Shown here piece after piece: positions 36,591-44,731 of a stretch of 64,000 nt of DNA. The position numbers and the translations under genes were made by a program. The DNA is from DATEJJ01 sp039649115 (lineage in GTDB: Bacteria; Actinomycetota; Actinomycetes; Mycobacteriales; Micromonosporaceae), in NCBI GenBank assembly GCA_039649115.1, contig JBBWZQ010000197.1:1-64000 (forward strand). The letters run 5' to 3'. Position 1 is the first letter of the stretch; each line of letters begins with the position of its first letter. Below the pieces are notes generated by a model that saw only the letters and a program-made list of their open reading frames with translations, made no database searches and was not told where the DNA came from.

Positions 36591-36940
36591 GGGACACTCG
36601 CGGGCTCGACCTCGGCGACCGCCGAGCCGTCCACCGTCACGCCGGGCAGGTGGCCGCCCAGCGGGCTCACCCGTACCCACACCCGGGCCCGCACCGTGTC
36701 GCCGTCCACCTCGACGCTGACGCTGGCGCCCCGCGGGGCGGCACGCCGCCCGGCCGCCTCCCCGTCCTCGCCGCGCGCCGCGGCCAGGGCCGCGTCCCGG
36801 GCCGCGTCGACACAGCGCAGGCGTTCGAGAACTGCGTCGATCGCACCCAGCGCGAAAAGCAGCACCAGCACCAGGGCCGGCAACGCGGCCGCGAGCTCGG
36901 CGGTCGCGCTGCCCCGGTCGCGGACGGCCGCGGATCTCAC
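36587..36940 (-). CDS. TadE family pilus assembly protein (pseudopilin)
   Basis: 117 residues. DRGSATAELAAALPALVLVL shows the TadE pattern, with a processing glycine, glutamate at +5 and a hydrophobic helix. The remainder is a beta-rich domain (ASVSVEVDGDTVRARVWVRV). It would be cleaved by a prepilin peptidase, which is not in the window. GTG at 36940 overlaps the upstream stop as GTGA. Confidence 0.88.
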   Translation of the reverse strand: MRSAAVRDRGSATAELAAALPALVLVLLFALGAIDAVLERLRCVDAARDAALAAARGEDGEAAGRRAAPRGASVSVEVDGDTVRARVWVRVSPLGGHLPGVTVDGSAVAEVEPASVP

Positions 36941-37146
36941 CGCAGTGCCCGCTCGATCAGGGAGGTCAGAGCGGAGCGGACGCCGTCGGACGTCAGCACC
37001 TTGTACAGCAGGCCGGCGAACGCGACGGCGGCGAGCGTACCGACGGCGTACTCCGCGGTGTTCATGCCGCTGTCGTCGGTGAGCCGGGCCACCATCCGAG
37101 CGGCCGGCCGCCGCAGGTGCCGCATGGCGTTGCGCAGAAGTCTCAT
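36937..37146 (-). CDS. DUF4244-type Flp-like pilin
   Basis: 69 residues from ATG 37146, which has GGGAG five bases upstream; 37158 (MGDP...) overlaps the tadC stop as TGATG and is the alternative. The sequence DDSGMNTAEYAVGTLAAVAF has the class III pilin signal: glycine, then +5 glutamate/tyrosine, then a hydrophobic helix. It is probably the main pilus subunit. It overlaps tadE by four bases. Confidence 0.85.
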   Translation of the reverse strand: MRLLRNAMRHLRRPAARMVARLTDDSGMNTAEYAVGTLAAVAFAGLLYKVLTSDGVRSALTSLIERALR

Positions 37147-37157
37147 CGGGTCTCCCA

Positions 37158-37772
37158 TCAATGCAGGACGTCGCCGAGCACGGCGACGATCACCGGCACC
37201 ACGCCGGCGAAGACGAAGGCGGGCAGGAAACACAGCCCGAGTGGCAGGACGATCAGGACCCCGGCGCGGCGCGCGGCGGCATCTGCGGCGGCCATCCGGC
37301 CGGCCCGCAACTCGTCGGCCAGGCGCTCGAACGCCGCCGCCAGGGCCGCGCCGCTGTCCGCGCTGCGGGTGACCGCGCTCACCAGCCGGTCCCCGCCCGC
37401 CAGGCCGGACAGCGCGGCCCACGCCTGTGCCGGCGGCAGTCCCAGGGCGAGCGCCCGTTCCACCCGGCCGAGCCGCCCGGCCACCGGCCCGCTCGCCGCG
37501 CGCCCCACGACCTGCACGGCCCGGTCCACCGGTAGTCCGGCACGCAGCCCGGCGGCCAGGAGGTCGATCAGGTACGGCAGGTCGGCGGCGGCGCGCTGCC
37601 GGTCCCGGCGGGCGGCCGGCGACTCCAGGCGGGCGAGGGCGCGCTGCGCGACGGGGAGCGCGATCGCGCCGGCAAGCAGTCCGTACCAGTGTCCTACCAG
37701 CGCCGCAGCGGTCAGGCCGGCCAGGCAGGCGCACGTCCAGGTCAACCACCTGGGCAGCCGGTCGCGACCCAT
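37158..37772 (-). CDS. tadC: TadC-like type II secretion F domain membrane protein
   Basis: 204 residues. The T2SF pattern is PYLIDLLAAGLRAGLPVDRA ... SGAALAAAFERLADELRAGR, with a C-terminal membrane pair (VLIVLPLGLCFLPAFVFAGV). It forms the inner-membrane platform of the pilus with TadB. The ATG at 37772 overlaps the tadB stop (TGATG). The open frame to 38573 is a shadow of tadB. Confidence 0.88.
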   Translation of the reverse strand: MGRDRLPRWLTWTCACLAGLTAAALVGHWYGLLAGAIALPVAQRALARLESPAARRDRQRAAADLPYLIDLLAAGLRAGLPVDRAVQVVGRAASGPVAGRLGRVERALALGLPPAQAWAALSGLAGGDRLVSAVTRSADSGAALAAAFERLADELRAGRMAAADAAARRAGVLIVLPLGLCFLPAFVFAGVVPVIVAVLGDVLH

Positions 37773-38563
37773 CAGCACACCTCCGTCACGGCCCTGGCGA
37801 GCCGGGCCGACCACGCCAGGCCGGCCATCTGGAAGGCGCCGGCCACTGCGGTGCACAGCGCGCCGAGCGGGGTGCGCAGCAGCACGTGCAGCGGATCGGT
37901 ACCCATGCCGTAGCCCAGCGCGATGCCGGCCACCGGCAGACCGGCCAGCAGGAAGGCCGTTGCCCGGGCACCGGCGGCCTGCGCCGCCGCGGCGACCTGT
38001 ACCCGGCGCAGTCCCCGCGCATCGGCTTCGAGGCGGTCCAGCAGATCGGCCAGGCGGACACCGGCCACATCCGCCACCTGCCAGGCGGCCGCCAGCCGCT
38101 CGCCGATGCGGCGCACATCGTCCACTGTGGACCCGCCTACCGCCGGGAGGGCGTGCGCCAGAGCCGCCGCCGGGGCGAGGCCGGCGCGCAGATCGGCGGC
38201 CAGCACCGTGATCGCGTCCAGCGCCTGCACGGTCGCCGTCGTGTCGGCTCGGGCACGCCACCGCCGGCACAACGCGACCACGCCGATCGCCGCGTAGCCG
38301 GCGGCCACGGGGCAGGCCACCGGCCCGCCCGCCAACCAGCCGAAGGCGGCGGCGGAGCCGGCCGCGACGCCGGTGGCCGGCCAGGGGTGGTTCCCCACCA
38401 ACCCCATCACGGTCGGCCGCCAGTGCCGCCATCCCTGCCCTTCCTGGCTCTGCAGCCGGCGCAGTCGCCGGCCGGCTCCCCACGGCGGCCACCCCAGCCG
38501 AAAGGTGCTCCGCCGCGGCCCCGCCAGCCGGGAGCGGCGGGCCGGCCGCGATGACGCGGTCAC
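37772..38563 (-). CDS. tadB: TadB-like type II secretion F domain membrane protein
   Basis: About 263 residues from GTG 38563, which begins VTASSRPARRSRLAG. The T2SF pattern is VQALDAITVLAADLRAGLAP ... GERLAAAWQVADVAGVRLAD, with several hydrophobic segments. Its start lies in the last copy of a 50-bp tandem repeat; the frame also runs back to 38623 through that repeat. An internal start at MGLVGNHPW cannot be excluded. Works with TadC and the TadA ATPase. Confidence 0.83.
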   Translation of the reverse strand: MTASSRPARRSRLAGPRRSTFRLGWPPWGAGRRLRRLQSQEGQGWRHWRPTVMGLVGNHPWPATGVAAGSAAAFGWLAGGPVACPVAAGYAAIGVVALCRRWRARADTTATVQALDAITVLAADLRAGLAPAAALAHALPAVGGSTVDDVRRIGERLAAAWQVADVAGVRLADLLDRLEADARGLRRVQVAAAAQAAGARATAFLLAGLPVAGIALGYGMGTDPLHVLLRTPLGALCTAVAGAFQMAGLAWSARLARAVTEVC

Positions 38564-38669
38564 GACCGGCCACCCTGCCGGATGCCGCGGGCCGGCCGCG
38601 ATGACGCGGTCACGACCGGCCACCCTGCCGGATGCCGCGGGCCGGTCGCGACAGCGCGGTCACGACCGG
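38541..38669 (-). repeat. 50-bp tandem repeat at the tadA/tadB junction with overlapping mini-ORFs
   Basis: Two identical 50-bp copies (38541-38590 and 38591-38640) and a third partial, diverged copy (38641-38669). Read on the minus strand, every copy contains TCGTGACC, a stop overlapping a GTG start. tadA ends at 38660 in a GTGA; the GTG opens a 17-residue ORF (38663 to 38610, VTALSRPARGIRQGGRS) that ends in another GTGA; this opens a second 17-residue ORF (38613 to 38560), which ends in the GTGA that starts tadB. Whether the mini-ORFs are translated is unknown. Confidence 0.85.
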
Positions 38670-39751
38670 GCTCCGGCCAGCGCGACCGGTGGCGTGACAC
38701 CGCGCTGCTGGAGCAGGCGGGCCAGACCCGCCGCGGCCGGGCCGGCGCCCGCCTGCCGGTTCCAGGCGGTCACCGCCGTGACCGCGTGGCGGGCACCCGC
38801 GGGCAGCAGCAGGCAGACCTCCTCCACGGTCCGGCCGGCGGGATGGCGCCGCAGGTGGACCACGACCTGCACGGCGGCGGCGATCTGCGCGTGCAGCGCC
38901 TCGCGCGGCACCCCGCCGAGCAGCCCGAGCGCCTCCAGGCGCGCCGGCACGTCGGCGGCCGCGTTCGCGTGCAGGGTGCCGGCGCCGCCTTCGTGCCCCG
39001 TGTTCAGCGCGGCGAGCAGGTCGACCACCTCGGCGCCCCGGCACTCGCCGACCACCAGGCGGTCCGGGCGCATCCGCAGCGCCTGGCGGACCAGGTCGCG
39101 CAGCCCGACCTCGCCACTACCCTCCACATTGGACGTCCGTGCCTGCAGCCCCACCACGTGCGGGTGCGCCGGGTGCAGCTCGGCGGCGTCCTCGACCAGG
39201 ACGAGCCGCTCGCCGGGCGGCACGAGCCCGAGCAGGGTGGACAGCAGTGTCGTCTTCCCCGAGCCGGTGCCACCCGTGACCAGGTAGGTCAGGCGCGCGG
39301 CGACGATCGCGGCGAGCAGGCCGGCCCCCTGTGCGCTCACCGTGCCCGCGGTGACGAGGTCGCCCAGACTGAACGCGCGCCGCCGGAACGTGCGCAGGGA
39401 CAGGTAGGGCCCGTCGGTCGCGACGGGTGGCAGCACGGCGTGCAGGCGGGTGCCGTCGGACAACCGGGCGTCGACGAACGGACGCGCCTCGTCAAGCCGG
39501 CGGCCACACGCCGACGCCAGCCGCTGCGCCAGCCGCCGCACGTCCTCGCGGCTGCCCATGCGTACCGCCGCACGGGTCAGGCCGCCGCCCCGGTCCACCC
39601 AGACCTCGCAGCCGTTGACCAGCACGTCGGTCACCTCCGGCTCGGCCAGCAGCGGCGTGAGCGGACCGGCTCCGGGCAGGTCGTCGCGTACCCAGTCGGT
39701 CAGGCGCACCATCCGGCCCGGCTGCCCGGCGAGTGTGACGTCGGCACTCAT
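38660..39751 (-). CDS. tadA: TadA/CpaF family pilus assembly ATPase
   Basis: 363 residues. Walker A is VTGGTGSGKTTLL, the Asp box LVLVEDAAELHP, and the Walker B and His box region follows as RMRPDRLVVGECRGAE and TGHEGGAGTLHANAA. As a hexamer it powers pilus assembly on the TadB/TadC platform. ATG 39751 overlaps the upstream stop as ATGA. The open frame to 40909 is antisense-like and is rejected. Confidence 0.95.
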   Translation of the reverse strand: MSADVTLAGQPGRMVRLTDWVRDDLPGAGPLTPLLAEPEVTDVLVNGCEVWVDRGGGLTRAAVRMGSREDVRRLAQRLASACGRRLDEARPFVDARLSDGTRLHAVLPPVATDGPYLSLRTFRRRAFSLGDLVTAGTVSAQGAGLLAAIVAARLTYLVTGGTGSGKTTLLSTLLGLVPPGERLVLVEDAAELHPAHPHVVGLQARTSNVEGSGEVGLRDLVRQALRMRPDRLVVGECRGAEVVDLLAALNTGHEGGAGTLHANAAADVPARLEALGLLGGVPREALHAQIAAAVQVVVHLRRHPAGRTVEEVCLLLPAGARHAVTAVTAWNRQAGAGPAAAGLARLLQQRGVTPPVALAGARS

Positions 39752-40839
39752 GCCATCACGTCGCCGAGCAGGCGCTGGCACAGCGCGGCGAGCGGGCCCT
39801 TGCCGTCCCCGGCCGGTGCGGCCCCACGCTCCAGCGCGCGGGACAGGCCCGGCTCGGCCCGCACCTGACCGGCGAGGGGCAGTTTGAGCGAGGCGGCCAC
39901 CTCCGCGGCCGTCAGACCGCCGGGCGCGGGACCCCGTACCACCACAGACAGCGACGGACAGTGCTCCTTCGCCACGGCCGCCACCCGCGCGGCGGCCGCG
40001 CAGGCCCGCAGTTCGGCGGGTACCAGCAGGTAGCCGCGTTGCGCCGCGGCGAGGGCGAGCATCGACGCGTCGTCCAGGCGGCGCGGCAGGTCGACGATCA
40101 CGACGTCCCGGCCGCGCCGGCCGGCATCCAGCGCGCTGGCCATCGCCTCGGCCGCCGGCGGGACCACCTCGCCCCGGTCCCAGGACAGCACCACAAGGTC
40201 GCCCCTGCGGGGCAGCACCTCGACCAGCGCCGGCGGGCTGACCCTGCCACTGGTCTGTGCCAGGGCCGGCCAGCGCAGCCCGTCCAGGCTCTCCCAGCCC
40301 AGCACCAGGTCGACGCCGCCGCCGAGCGGGTCGGCGTCGACCAGCAGGGTGCGCATGCCCTGGCGCGCCGCCGTCACCGCGAGGCTGGCCGCGAGCACGG
40401 TCGCCCCGGCCCCGCCGCGCCCACCGAGGACGGCCACGACCTGGCCCCCGCCGGTGGCGGCGCGGTCCAGTGCGGCCAGCCGCCGGCTCAACCAGGCCTC
40501 CGCGGCGGGCAGCGCCGCCACGTGCTCCGCGCCGAGCTCGTCGGCCAACGTCCAGTCCGGCGGCCCGTCCGCCTCGTGCCGGCCGACGAGGACCACGCCG
40601 GGACGCCTGGGCAGGCCGGCGCGCAGGCAGCCGGGTGCCTTGTCGATGCCCACGAGAACCAGCGGCGCGCGCGGGTCCCACCGGCGCGCGGCGGCCGGGT
40701 CGGGTGCGACATCGACCAGTACGCCGGCGTCGGCCGCGATCCGGAGCAGCTCGTCGAGCAGGTCGGGATCGGCGGTCACGACGAGCGGGCGCTGCCGGCC
40801 CGGCGGGGCGGTGGCCTGGCGTGTGCGTGGGACGACCAT
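39748..40839 (-). CDS. CpaE/Ssd-like MinD-family ATPase, first gene of tad operon
   Basis: 363 residues. The deviant Walker A is GGRGGAGAT, followed by LVDADPLGGGVDLVLG and VIVDLPRRLDD, as in MinD/ParA-type proteins. The first 130 residues form a receiver-like domain. Relatives are CpaE (pilus localisation) and the mycobacterial septum-site protein Ssd. GGAGG precedes the ATG at 40839. The operon then runs tadA-tadB-tadC-pilin-tadE-Rv3654c-like, all overlapping or nearly so. Confidence 0.9.
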   Translation of the reverse strand: MVVPRTRQATAPPGRQRPLVVTADPDLLDELLRIAADAGVLVDVAPDPAAARRWDPRAPLVLVGIDKAPGCLRAGLPRRPGVVLVGRHEADGPPDWTLADELGAEHVAALPAAEAWLSRRLAALDRAATGGGQVVAVLGGRGGAGATVLAASLAVTAARQGMRTLLVDADPLGGGVDLVLGWESLDGLRWPALAQTSGRVSPPALVEVLPRRGDLVVLSWDRGEVVPPAAEAMASALDAGRRGRDVVIVDLPRRLDDASMLALAAAQRGYLLVPAELRACAAAARVAAVAKEHCPSLSVVVRGPAPGGLTAAEVAASLKLPLAGQVRAEPGLSRALERGAAPAGDGKGPLAALCQRLLGDVMA

Positions 40840-40951
40840 GGCGGCCTCCGTGCGGCGAGGAAGCTGACCCGCATACGGTGGCCGAGCCGGTGACCGCGGC
40901 CAATCGCACGAACCATGATCTGTGGACGGCGAGGGTGCCTGTGGACGGCGG

Positions 40952-41377
40952 CTACGCCGGGATGTCGGCCATGAGCTGGTCGGCGCGGTGCAGCGTCTCG
41001 CGCAGGTTTGCCTCGGTCACCTCGGCGAGCGCCTCCGGTACCGGCAGCCAGCGCAGCGGCGCCGCGGGGTTCTCCGGCCGGGCGGCCCGCGGATCGGCCG
41101 TCGCGAGCAGGTACCGCACGTCGGCGTGCTCGTGCGCCGCCTCGTGCGGTGCGGCCGGTACCGGCACGATGACGACGTGCCGGATCGCGGCGTCCGGCCA
41201 GGGAGCGAGGTCCACCAACCCGGTCTCCTCGCGCGCCTCGCGCAGCGCGACGGCCAGCGGCTGCGTCTCCCCGGGATCGGCGTGCCCCGCCGACCTGCAG
41301 CCAGGCCTGCTGCCGCACGTGCCAGCGCAGCAGCACCCGGCGGCCGGGCGGATGGACGATGAGCGCGGATCGGTCAT
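40952..41377 (-). pseudogene. Frameshifted NUDIX hydrolase
   Basis: The downstream half reads GHADPGETQPLAVALREAREET, an intact NUDIX box. The expected upstream half (ALIVHPPGRRVLLRWHVRQQ, then AWLQVGG) is encoded in a different frame on the same strand, up to about 41360. An extra G in a four-G run near 41286 shifts the frame. Starting at ATG 41377, the first ~30 residues (MTDPRSSSIRPAAGCCC...) are garbled, as if one base had been lost near the start and one gained at the G-run. It is either a sequencing error in a homopolymer or a real compensated frameshift. The substrate is unknown. Confidence 0.7.
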
Positions 41378-41452
41378 CGCGTCCCGACGGTAGCAAGGCT
41401 CCGGGCCCGGAGCCGCCGCGGCGGTCCCGAGCCCGGATGGAGCGAAGGTGGC

Positions 41453-41956
41453 TCAGCCGGCCATCGGCTTGCCGGTCTCCAGCACCGTCTTGAGGTCGCT
41501 GAGCACCCAGCTCCAGCCACCGCCGGCGCCCTGGTCCTCCATCTCGCCGGCGAGCAGCGCGCCGAGCGCGGGCGCGTTGGTCAGGTCGTGGACGAGCGTC
41601 AGCGTCGTGACGCCGCCAACGCCCTCTTTGATCTCGTACGTGAGCCGGGTGAACCCCTCGGCGGCCATCGTCTCGTCCATGACCATCCGCCAGGAGAGGA
41701 CCAGCTTGCGCGGCGGGTCGGCCTCCAGCACCTCGCCGTCGATGGCCACCTCGGGCGCGCCCGAGGCCCGCATCTCGTCGCTGGTCAAGGCTCGGAACGC
41801 ACCGCCCGGACGCAGGTCGTACTCGACGTGGCCGCCGTATCCGTACCGCTGCGACCACTCGGGTGTGGTGATCGCCGCCCAGACGGCTTCCGGTGTCGCC
41901 TTGATGTAGACGCGGTAGACCTGGACAGTCTGTGCGGTCTGCGTCGCATTGGTCAT
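41453..41956 (-). CDS. SRPBCC/AHSA1 domain protein
   Basis: 167 residues. VYRVYIKATPEAVWAAITTP, the PGGAF motif and KLVLSWRMVMDE are typical of the Aha1-like SRPBCC group that often follows an ArsR regulator. A GAGGAGG ribosome binding site precedes the ATG at 41956. A perfect 20-bp palindrome lies 31 bp upstream. No ArsR gene is adjacent here. Ligand unknown. Confidence 0.88.
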   Translation of the reverse strand: MTNATQTAQTVQVYRVYIKATPEAVWAAITTPEWSQRYGYGGHVEYDLRPGGAFRALTSDEMRASGAPEVAIDGEVLEADPPRKLVLSWRMVMDETMAAEGFTRLTYEIKEGVGGVTTLTLVHDLTNAPALGALLAGEMEDQGAGGGWSWVLSDLKTVLETGKPMAG

Positions 41957-41986
41957 GTCGCCTCCTCGTGGACTGCGCCCCAAAAT

Positions 41987-42006
41987 ATGTGACCCGTAGG
42001 TCACAT
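41987..42006. promoter_or_regulatory. Perfect palindrome, probable operator of the SRPBCC gene
   Basis: ATGTGACC and GGTCACAT form perfect 8-bp arms around the four-base spacer CGTA. The site lies 31 bp before the start codon, where a repressor would block transcription. ArsR-type regulators often control such SRPBCC genes, but the binding protein is not identified. Confidence 0.65.
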
Positions 42007-42054
42007 GTCAACCCACGCGGACAGGCTGCCTTGCCGTTGGTGAGGAGCCGTATG

Positions 42055-42098
42055 ACCCGGCGCAGCACCAGCCGGTCGGTCTCCAGGAAGACGTCCAT
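42055..42098 (-). pseudogene. N-terminal remnant of a GNAT acetyltransferase
   Basis: The minus strand reads MDVFLETDRLVLRR, the standard opening of RimJ/RimL-type GNAT acetyltransferases. The similarity ends after 14 codons, just before the palindrome region. It is too short to be functional and probably marks a deletion that also removed the regulator expected next to the SRPBCC gene. Confidence 0.5.
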
Positions 42099-42143
42099 CG
42101 CGCCATCCTCGACTCCGGCCGGGCCGGGCCCGGCAGCCGACGA

Positions 42144-43202
42144 CTAACGGACGGGGACCTCCGCCGGCTGGCCCAACTCGTCCGTGTGCCCGGAGCCGAG
42201 GAAGACCACGTAGTCGACGACGCTGCCCGTTGCCGCTCCCGCCTTGCGCAGCGCGTCGCGCTCGTAGCTGAGCAGCTGCCCGGTACCGGCCTCGAAGACG
42301 GCTACATCGCGGGTGGCGCCACGGTCGCTGTCCACGCTGATGGCCATGCCGGTACGCCCGTCCGGGTCGGTCACCTGCCCGCGGTACTCCAGGCCCGTGG
42401 TGTCGGCCAGCACCCTGATCGCGGCAGCCCGCTGCGCGGCGTCGAGCGCGTGGTAGCGGTACAGGTCGACGACCGCGCGCAGCGGTGCCTGCGGTCCGGT
42501 GGCGAACGGCTGGTAGTCGGCGAGCTGGCTGGCGAGGATCGGCGGGTCGGTCGAGGGCGTGTCGACCACCACGGCAAGCTCACCGGCCCGGTAGTCGCCG
42601 ACGTTGCCGAAGGCGGGTGCGCCGGCAGTCGACGGAGCGCCGCCGGTCGCCGGTACCGTTGCCTCGGCCACCACCTGGCGACCCGAGTGGTCGGCGGCCC
42701 ACCAGAGCTGCTCGTCGCGTACCGCGGATGTCTCCCGCCGCGACCACGTCCGCGTGTGGACGTACGTGTACCGCCCCGGGGTGGCGCGGTCCGCGCAGGC
42801 CCGGGTGCGCGCGACCAGCGCGACCAGCTGTGCGCGTGCGGCGGCGGCCTTGCCCGACGGCAGGTGCAGCGGCACCGGCGGCGGCTGCGGTACGCGCCCC
42901 GGCATGTAGGAGGCCGCCGGTAGGCCGGGCACGGCGTGCCGGAAGCCGGCGAAGAAGTCAGCCGCGGCCAAGATGACCACCGCCACCAGCGCCGCGACGA
43001 TCGCCGGAGCACCCAGCCACTTCAGGCGCCGCCGGGCGTTGCTGCGCCGCTGCTGCGCGGCGAGTTGGATGAGCTGCACCGGGGTGAGCGACGCGGGCGG
43101 CACCGGCTTGCCGTGCGACGGATCCATGATGGTTGCCGCGATGCGCACGAGTGGGTCGTTGCGGAACTCCTCCTCGTCCGGGTCGTCGACGTCCCCCCGC
43201 AT
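42144..43202 (-). CDS. CU044_5270-like membrane protein, partner of ECF sigma factor
   Basis: 352 residues. An acidic N-terminus precedes one membrane helix (APAIVAALVAVVILAAADFF, about residues 65-85), followed by a large external domain (PGRYTYVHTRTWSRRETSAV, ALDAAQRAAAIRVLADTTGL). Such proteins regularly follow ECF sigma genes in actinobacteria and may act as anti-sigma factors or sensors. The ATG lies three bases after the sigma stop, so they form an operon. Confidence 0.8.
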   Translation of the reverse strand: MRGDVDDPDEEEFRNDPLVRIAATIMDPSHGKPVPPASLTPVQLIQLAAQQRRSNARRRLKWLGAPAIVAALVAVVILAAADFFAGFRHAVPGLPAASYMPGRVPQPPPVPLHLPSGKAAAARAQLVALVARTRACADRATPGRYTYVHTRTWSRRETSAVRDEQLWWAADHSGRQVVAEATVPATGGAPSTAGAPAFGNVGDYRAGELAVVVDTPSTDPPILASQLADYQPFATGPQAPLRAVVDLYRYHALDAAQRAAAIRVLADTTGLEYRGQVTDPDGRTGMAISVDSDRGATRDVAVFEAGTGQLLSYERDALRKAGAATGSVVDYVVFLGSGHTDELGQPAEVPVR

Positions 43203-43205
43203 GGC

Positions 43206-43745
43206 TCACCCCCTGCCCTTGACGAGCCGGCGGGCCACCTGCCGGTCGTCGCCACGCCCCAGCGCGCGCTGCAGCTTCAGGCGTGCGCGATGCCGCTGCT
43301 GCCGCACGTTTTCTCTGCTGGTTCGCAGGATGCCGGCGATCTCCTCGTCGCTGAACCCGTCGTGAAAGCTGAGCAGCAGGCACTCCCGCTCCTTATTGGT
43401 CATCTGTCTGCACGCGGCGAGCACGTCACGCCACAGCTCCGAATAGCCCACTCCCCCGTCATCACACAGCGGATCGGCGCACAGCTTCTGCCATGCGCTC
43501 CGGCCCCGCTGGGCCGCCCGCCACTGGTCGGCGGCCAGGTTGCGCGCGATCCCGTACAGCCAGGCAAGCGGGTGCTCCCGCACCTGGGCGCGCTTGAGCC
43601 ACGCCTCGATGTAGGTCTGCTGCGCCAGATCCTCGACGGTGCCGGGATCGGCCACGATCCGGGCAAGATACCGGACCACCTGCGGGCGGTACATCCACAA
43701 GTCCTGCAGCCAGGCCTGATCCTTCTCGGTGCCGTTGAGGTCCAA
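43206..43745 (-). CDS. ECF RNA polymerase sigma factor
   Basis: 179 residues. Region 2 reads PQVVRYLARIVADPGTVEDL followed by AQQTYIEAWLKR; region 4 reads LLLSFHDGFSDEEIAGILRT, then RENVRQQRHRARLKLQ, the helix-turn-helix for -35 recognition. It directs RNA polymerase to a small regulon, probably including its own operon with the membrane protein downstream. The 240 bp to the divergent I36 gene should contain its promoter. Confidence 0.95.
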   Translation of the reverse strand: MDLNGTEKDQAWLQDLWMYRPQVVRYLARIVADPGTVEDLAQQTYIEAWLKRAQVREHPLAWLYGIARNLAADQWRAAQRGRSAWQKLCADPLCDDGGVGYSELWRDVLAACRQMTNKERECLLLSFHDGFSDEEIAGILRTSRENVRQQRHRARLKLQRALGRGDDRQVARRLVKGRG

Positions 43746-43986
43746 TCAGGCTCCCAGGCAGGTAGTGACACGCGCCGTTTGCGGTGGCCGGGGCAGTGGC
43801 GGCAGTCCCGGCCTCCGTTGTGTATGTCCTCCGGACGAGCGGCAGTGTGACACATCATCCGGGGCCGTCGCGGTGCGTCGATTGCCCATTTGCAAACAGC
43901 GACGTGGCGATCTCGAACACCTGCTCCCTACGCTGGCGCTATCGCTAACCGTGCTCGTCCGGCTACTAAGCGTAGGAGGCTCTCCC

Positions 43987-44502
43987 GTGTTCCTTCCCGC
44001 CCTGCTCCGACGCGCCCTGGTGCCGCTGGCCATCCTGGGCCTCGTCCTGGCCGGCGCCGCCGCGCCCGGCCTCACCCGCGCCGCACAGACCCAGCGCGAG
44101 GTCACCGCATACCTGATCGGGCACCCCGGTGGGCGTCAGATCAACACCACCGACATCGAGTACGGCAACGGCGCGTTCATCGTCACCGTCGTGCCGGCCG
44201 CGCCCCGCGTCGCCATCGCCGCACTCGACTGCCCGGCCGGCTGGTACTGCTTCTACGACGGCGTCAACTTCGGGTACCCGCGCGGCAAGCTCAGCGACTG
44301 CGGCTTCCAGGACCTCGGCACCTGGGGCTGGCGCAACCGCACGGATTCCGTGCAGTACAACCTGTCCTCGGGATCCGTGACGTTCATCAACGAAACCGGG
44401 GCCACCGACACAGCGCTGTTCTCGGTCAGCACGACCAGGCGCACGATCGCCGACGTCAACCCGTACCGCAACCAGGCCGACTACGTCTACCGGACATGCT
44501 GA
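43987..44502 (+). CDS. Secreted peptidase inhibitor family I36 protein
   Basis: 171 residues. A signal peptide (LVPLAILGLVLAGAAAPGLT) precedes a mature part with the cysteine/aromatic pattern CPAGWYCFYDGVNFGYPRGK and TDSVQYNLSSGSVTFIN of the I36/beta-gamma-crystallin-like family. It may inhibit secreted proteases, though many relatives are uncharacterised. GGAGG seven bases before GTG 43987. A hairpin terminator follows the stop at once. Confidence 0.87.
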   Translation: MFLPALLRRALVPLAILGLVLAGAAAPGLTRAAQTQREVTAYLIGHPGGRQINTTDIEYGNGAFIVTVVPAAPRVAIAALDCPAGWYCFYDGVNFGYPRGKLSDCGFQDLGTWGWRNRTDSVQYNLSSGSVTFINETGATDTALFSVSTTRRTIADVNPYRNQADYVYRTC

Positions 44503-44506
44503 CACC

Positions 44507-44557
44507 GGCGGCCGAGGGTCAGCCGCCCGGCGTCAGGAGTGCGGGCCCTCGGCCGCC
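44507..44557 (+). terminator. Hairpin terminator after the I36 gene
   Basis: A perfect 12-bp GC-rich stem (44507-44518 with 44546-44557) with a 27-base loop starts four bases after the stop. No clear T-run follows. Nothing else is seen up to the ligase gene at 44732. Confidence 0.6.
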
Positions 44558-44731
44558 CGTCCACCATGCACGCGCCTCAGGCGACGAGCGCCTCGATGCG
44601 CGGTGCCGGATCCTCCGGCGCCGGTCCAGCTTCGGGCCTCGCTCACGTGCGGTGGCTGGGCAGCTGCGACCGAAGTCACGGCTGTCCGCCGTTCCACATC
44701 GCCCACATAGATCCCAGGATAGGGTTGATCG

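Noticed and set aside
37158..38573. 471-codon frame as one large TadC protein
   Set aside because: The upstream half is antisense-like and overlaps tadB; the TGATG junction at 37772 marks the real tadC start.
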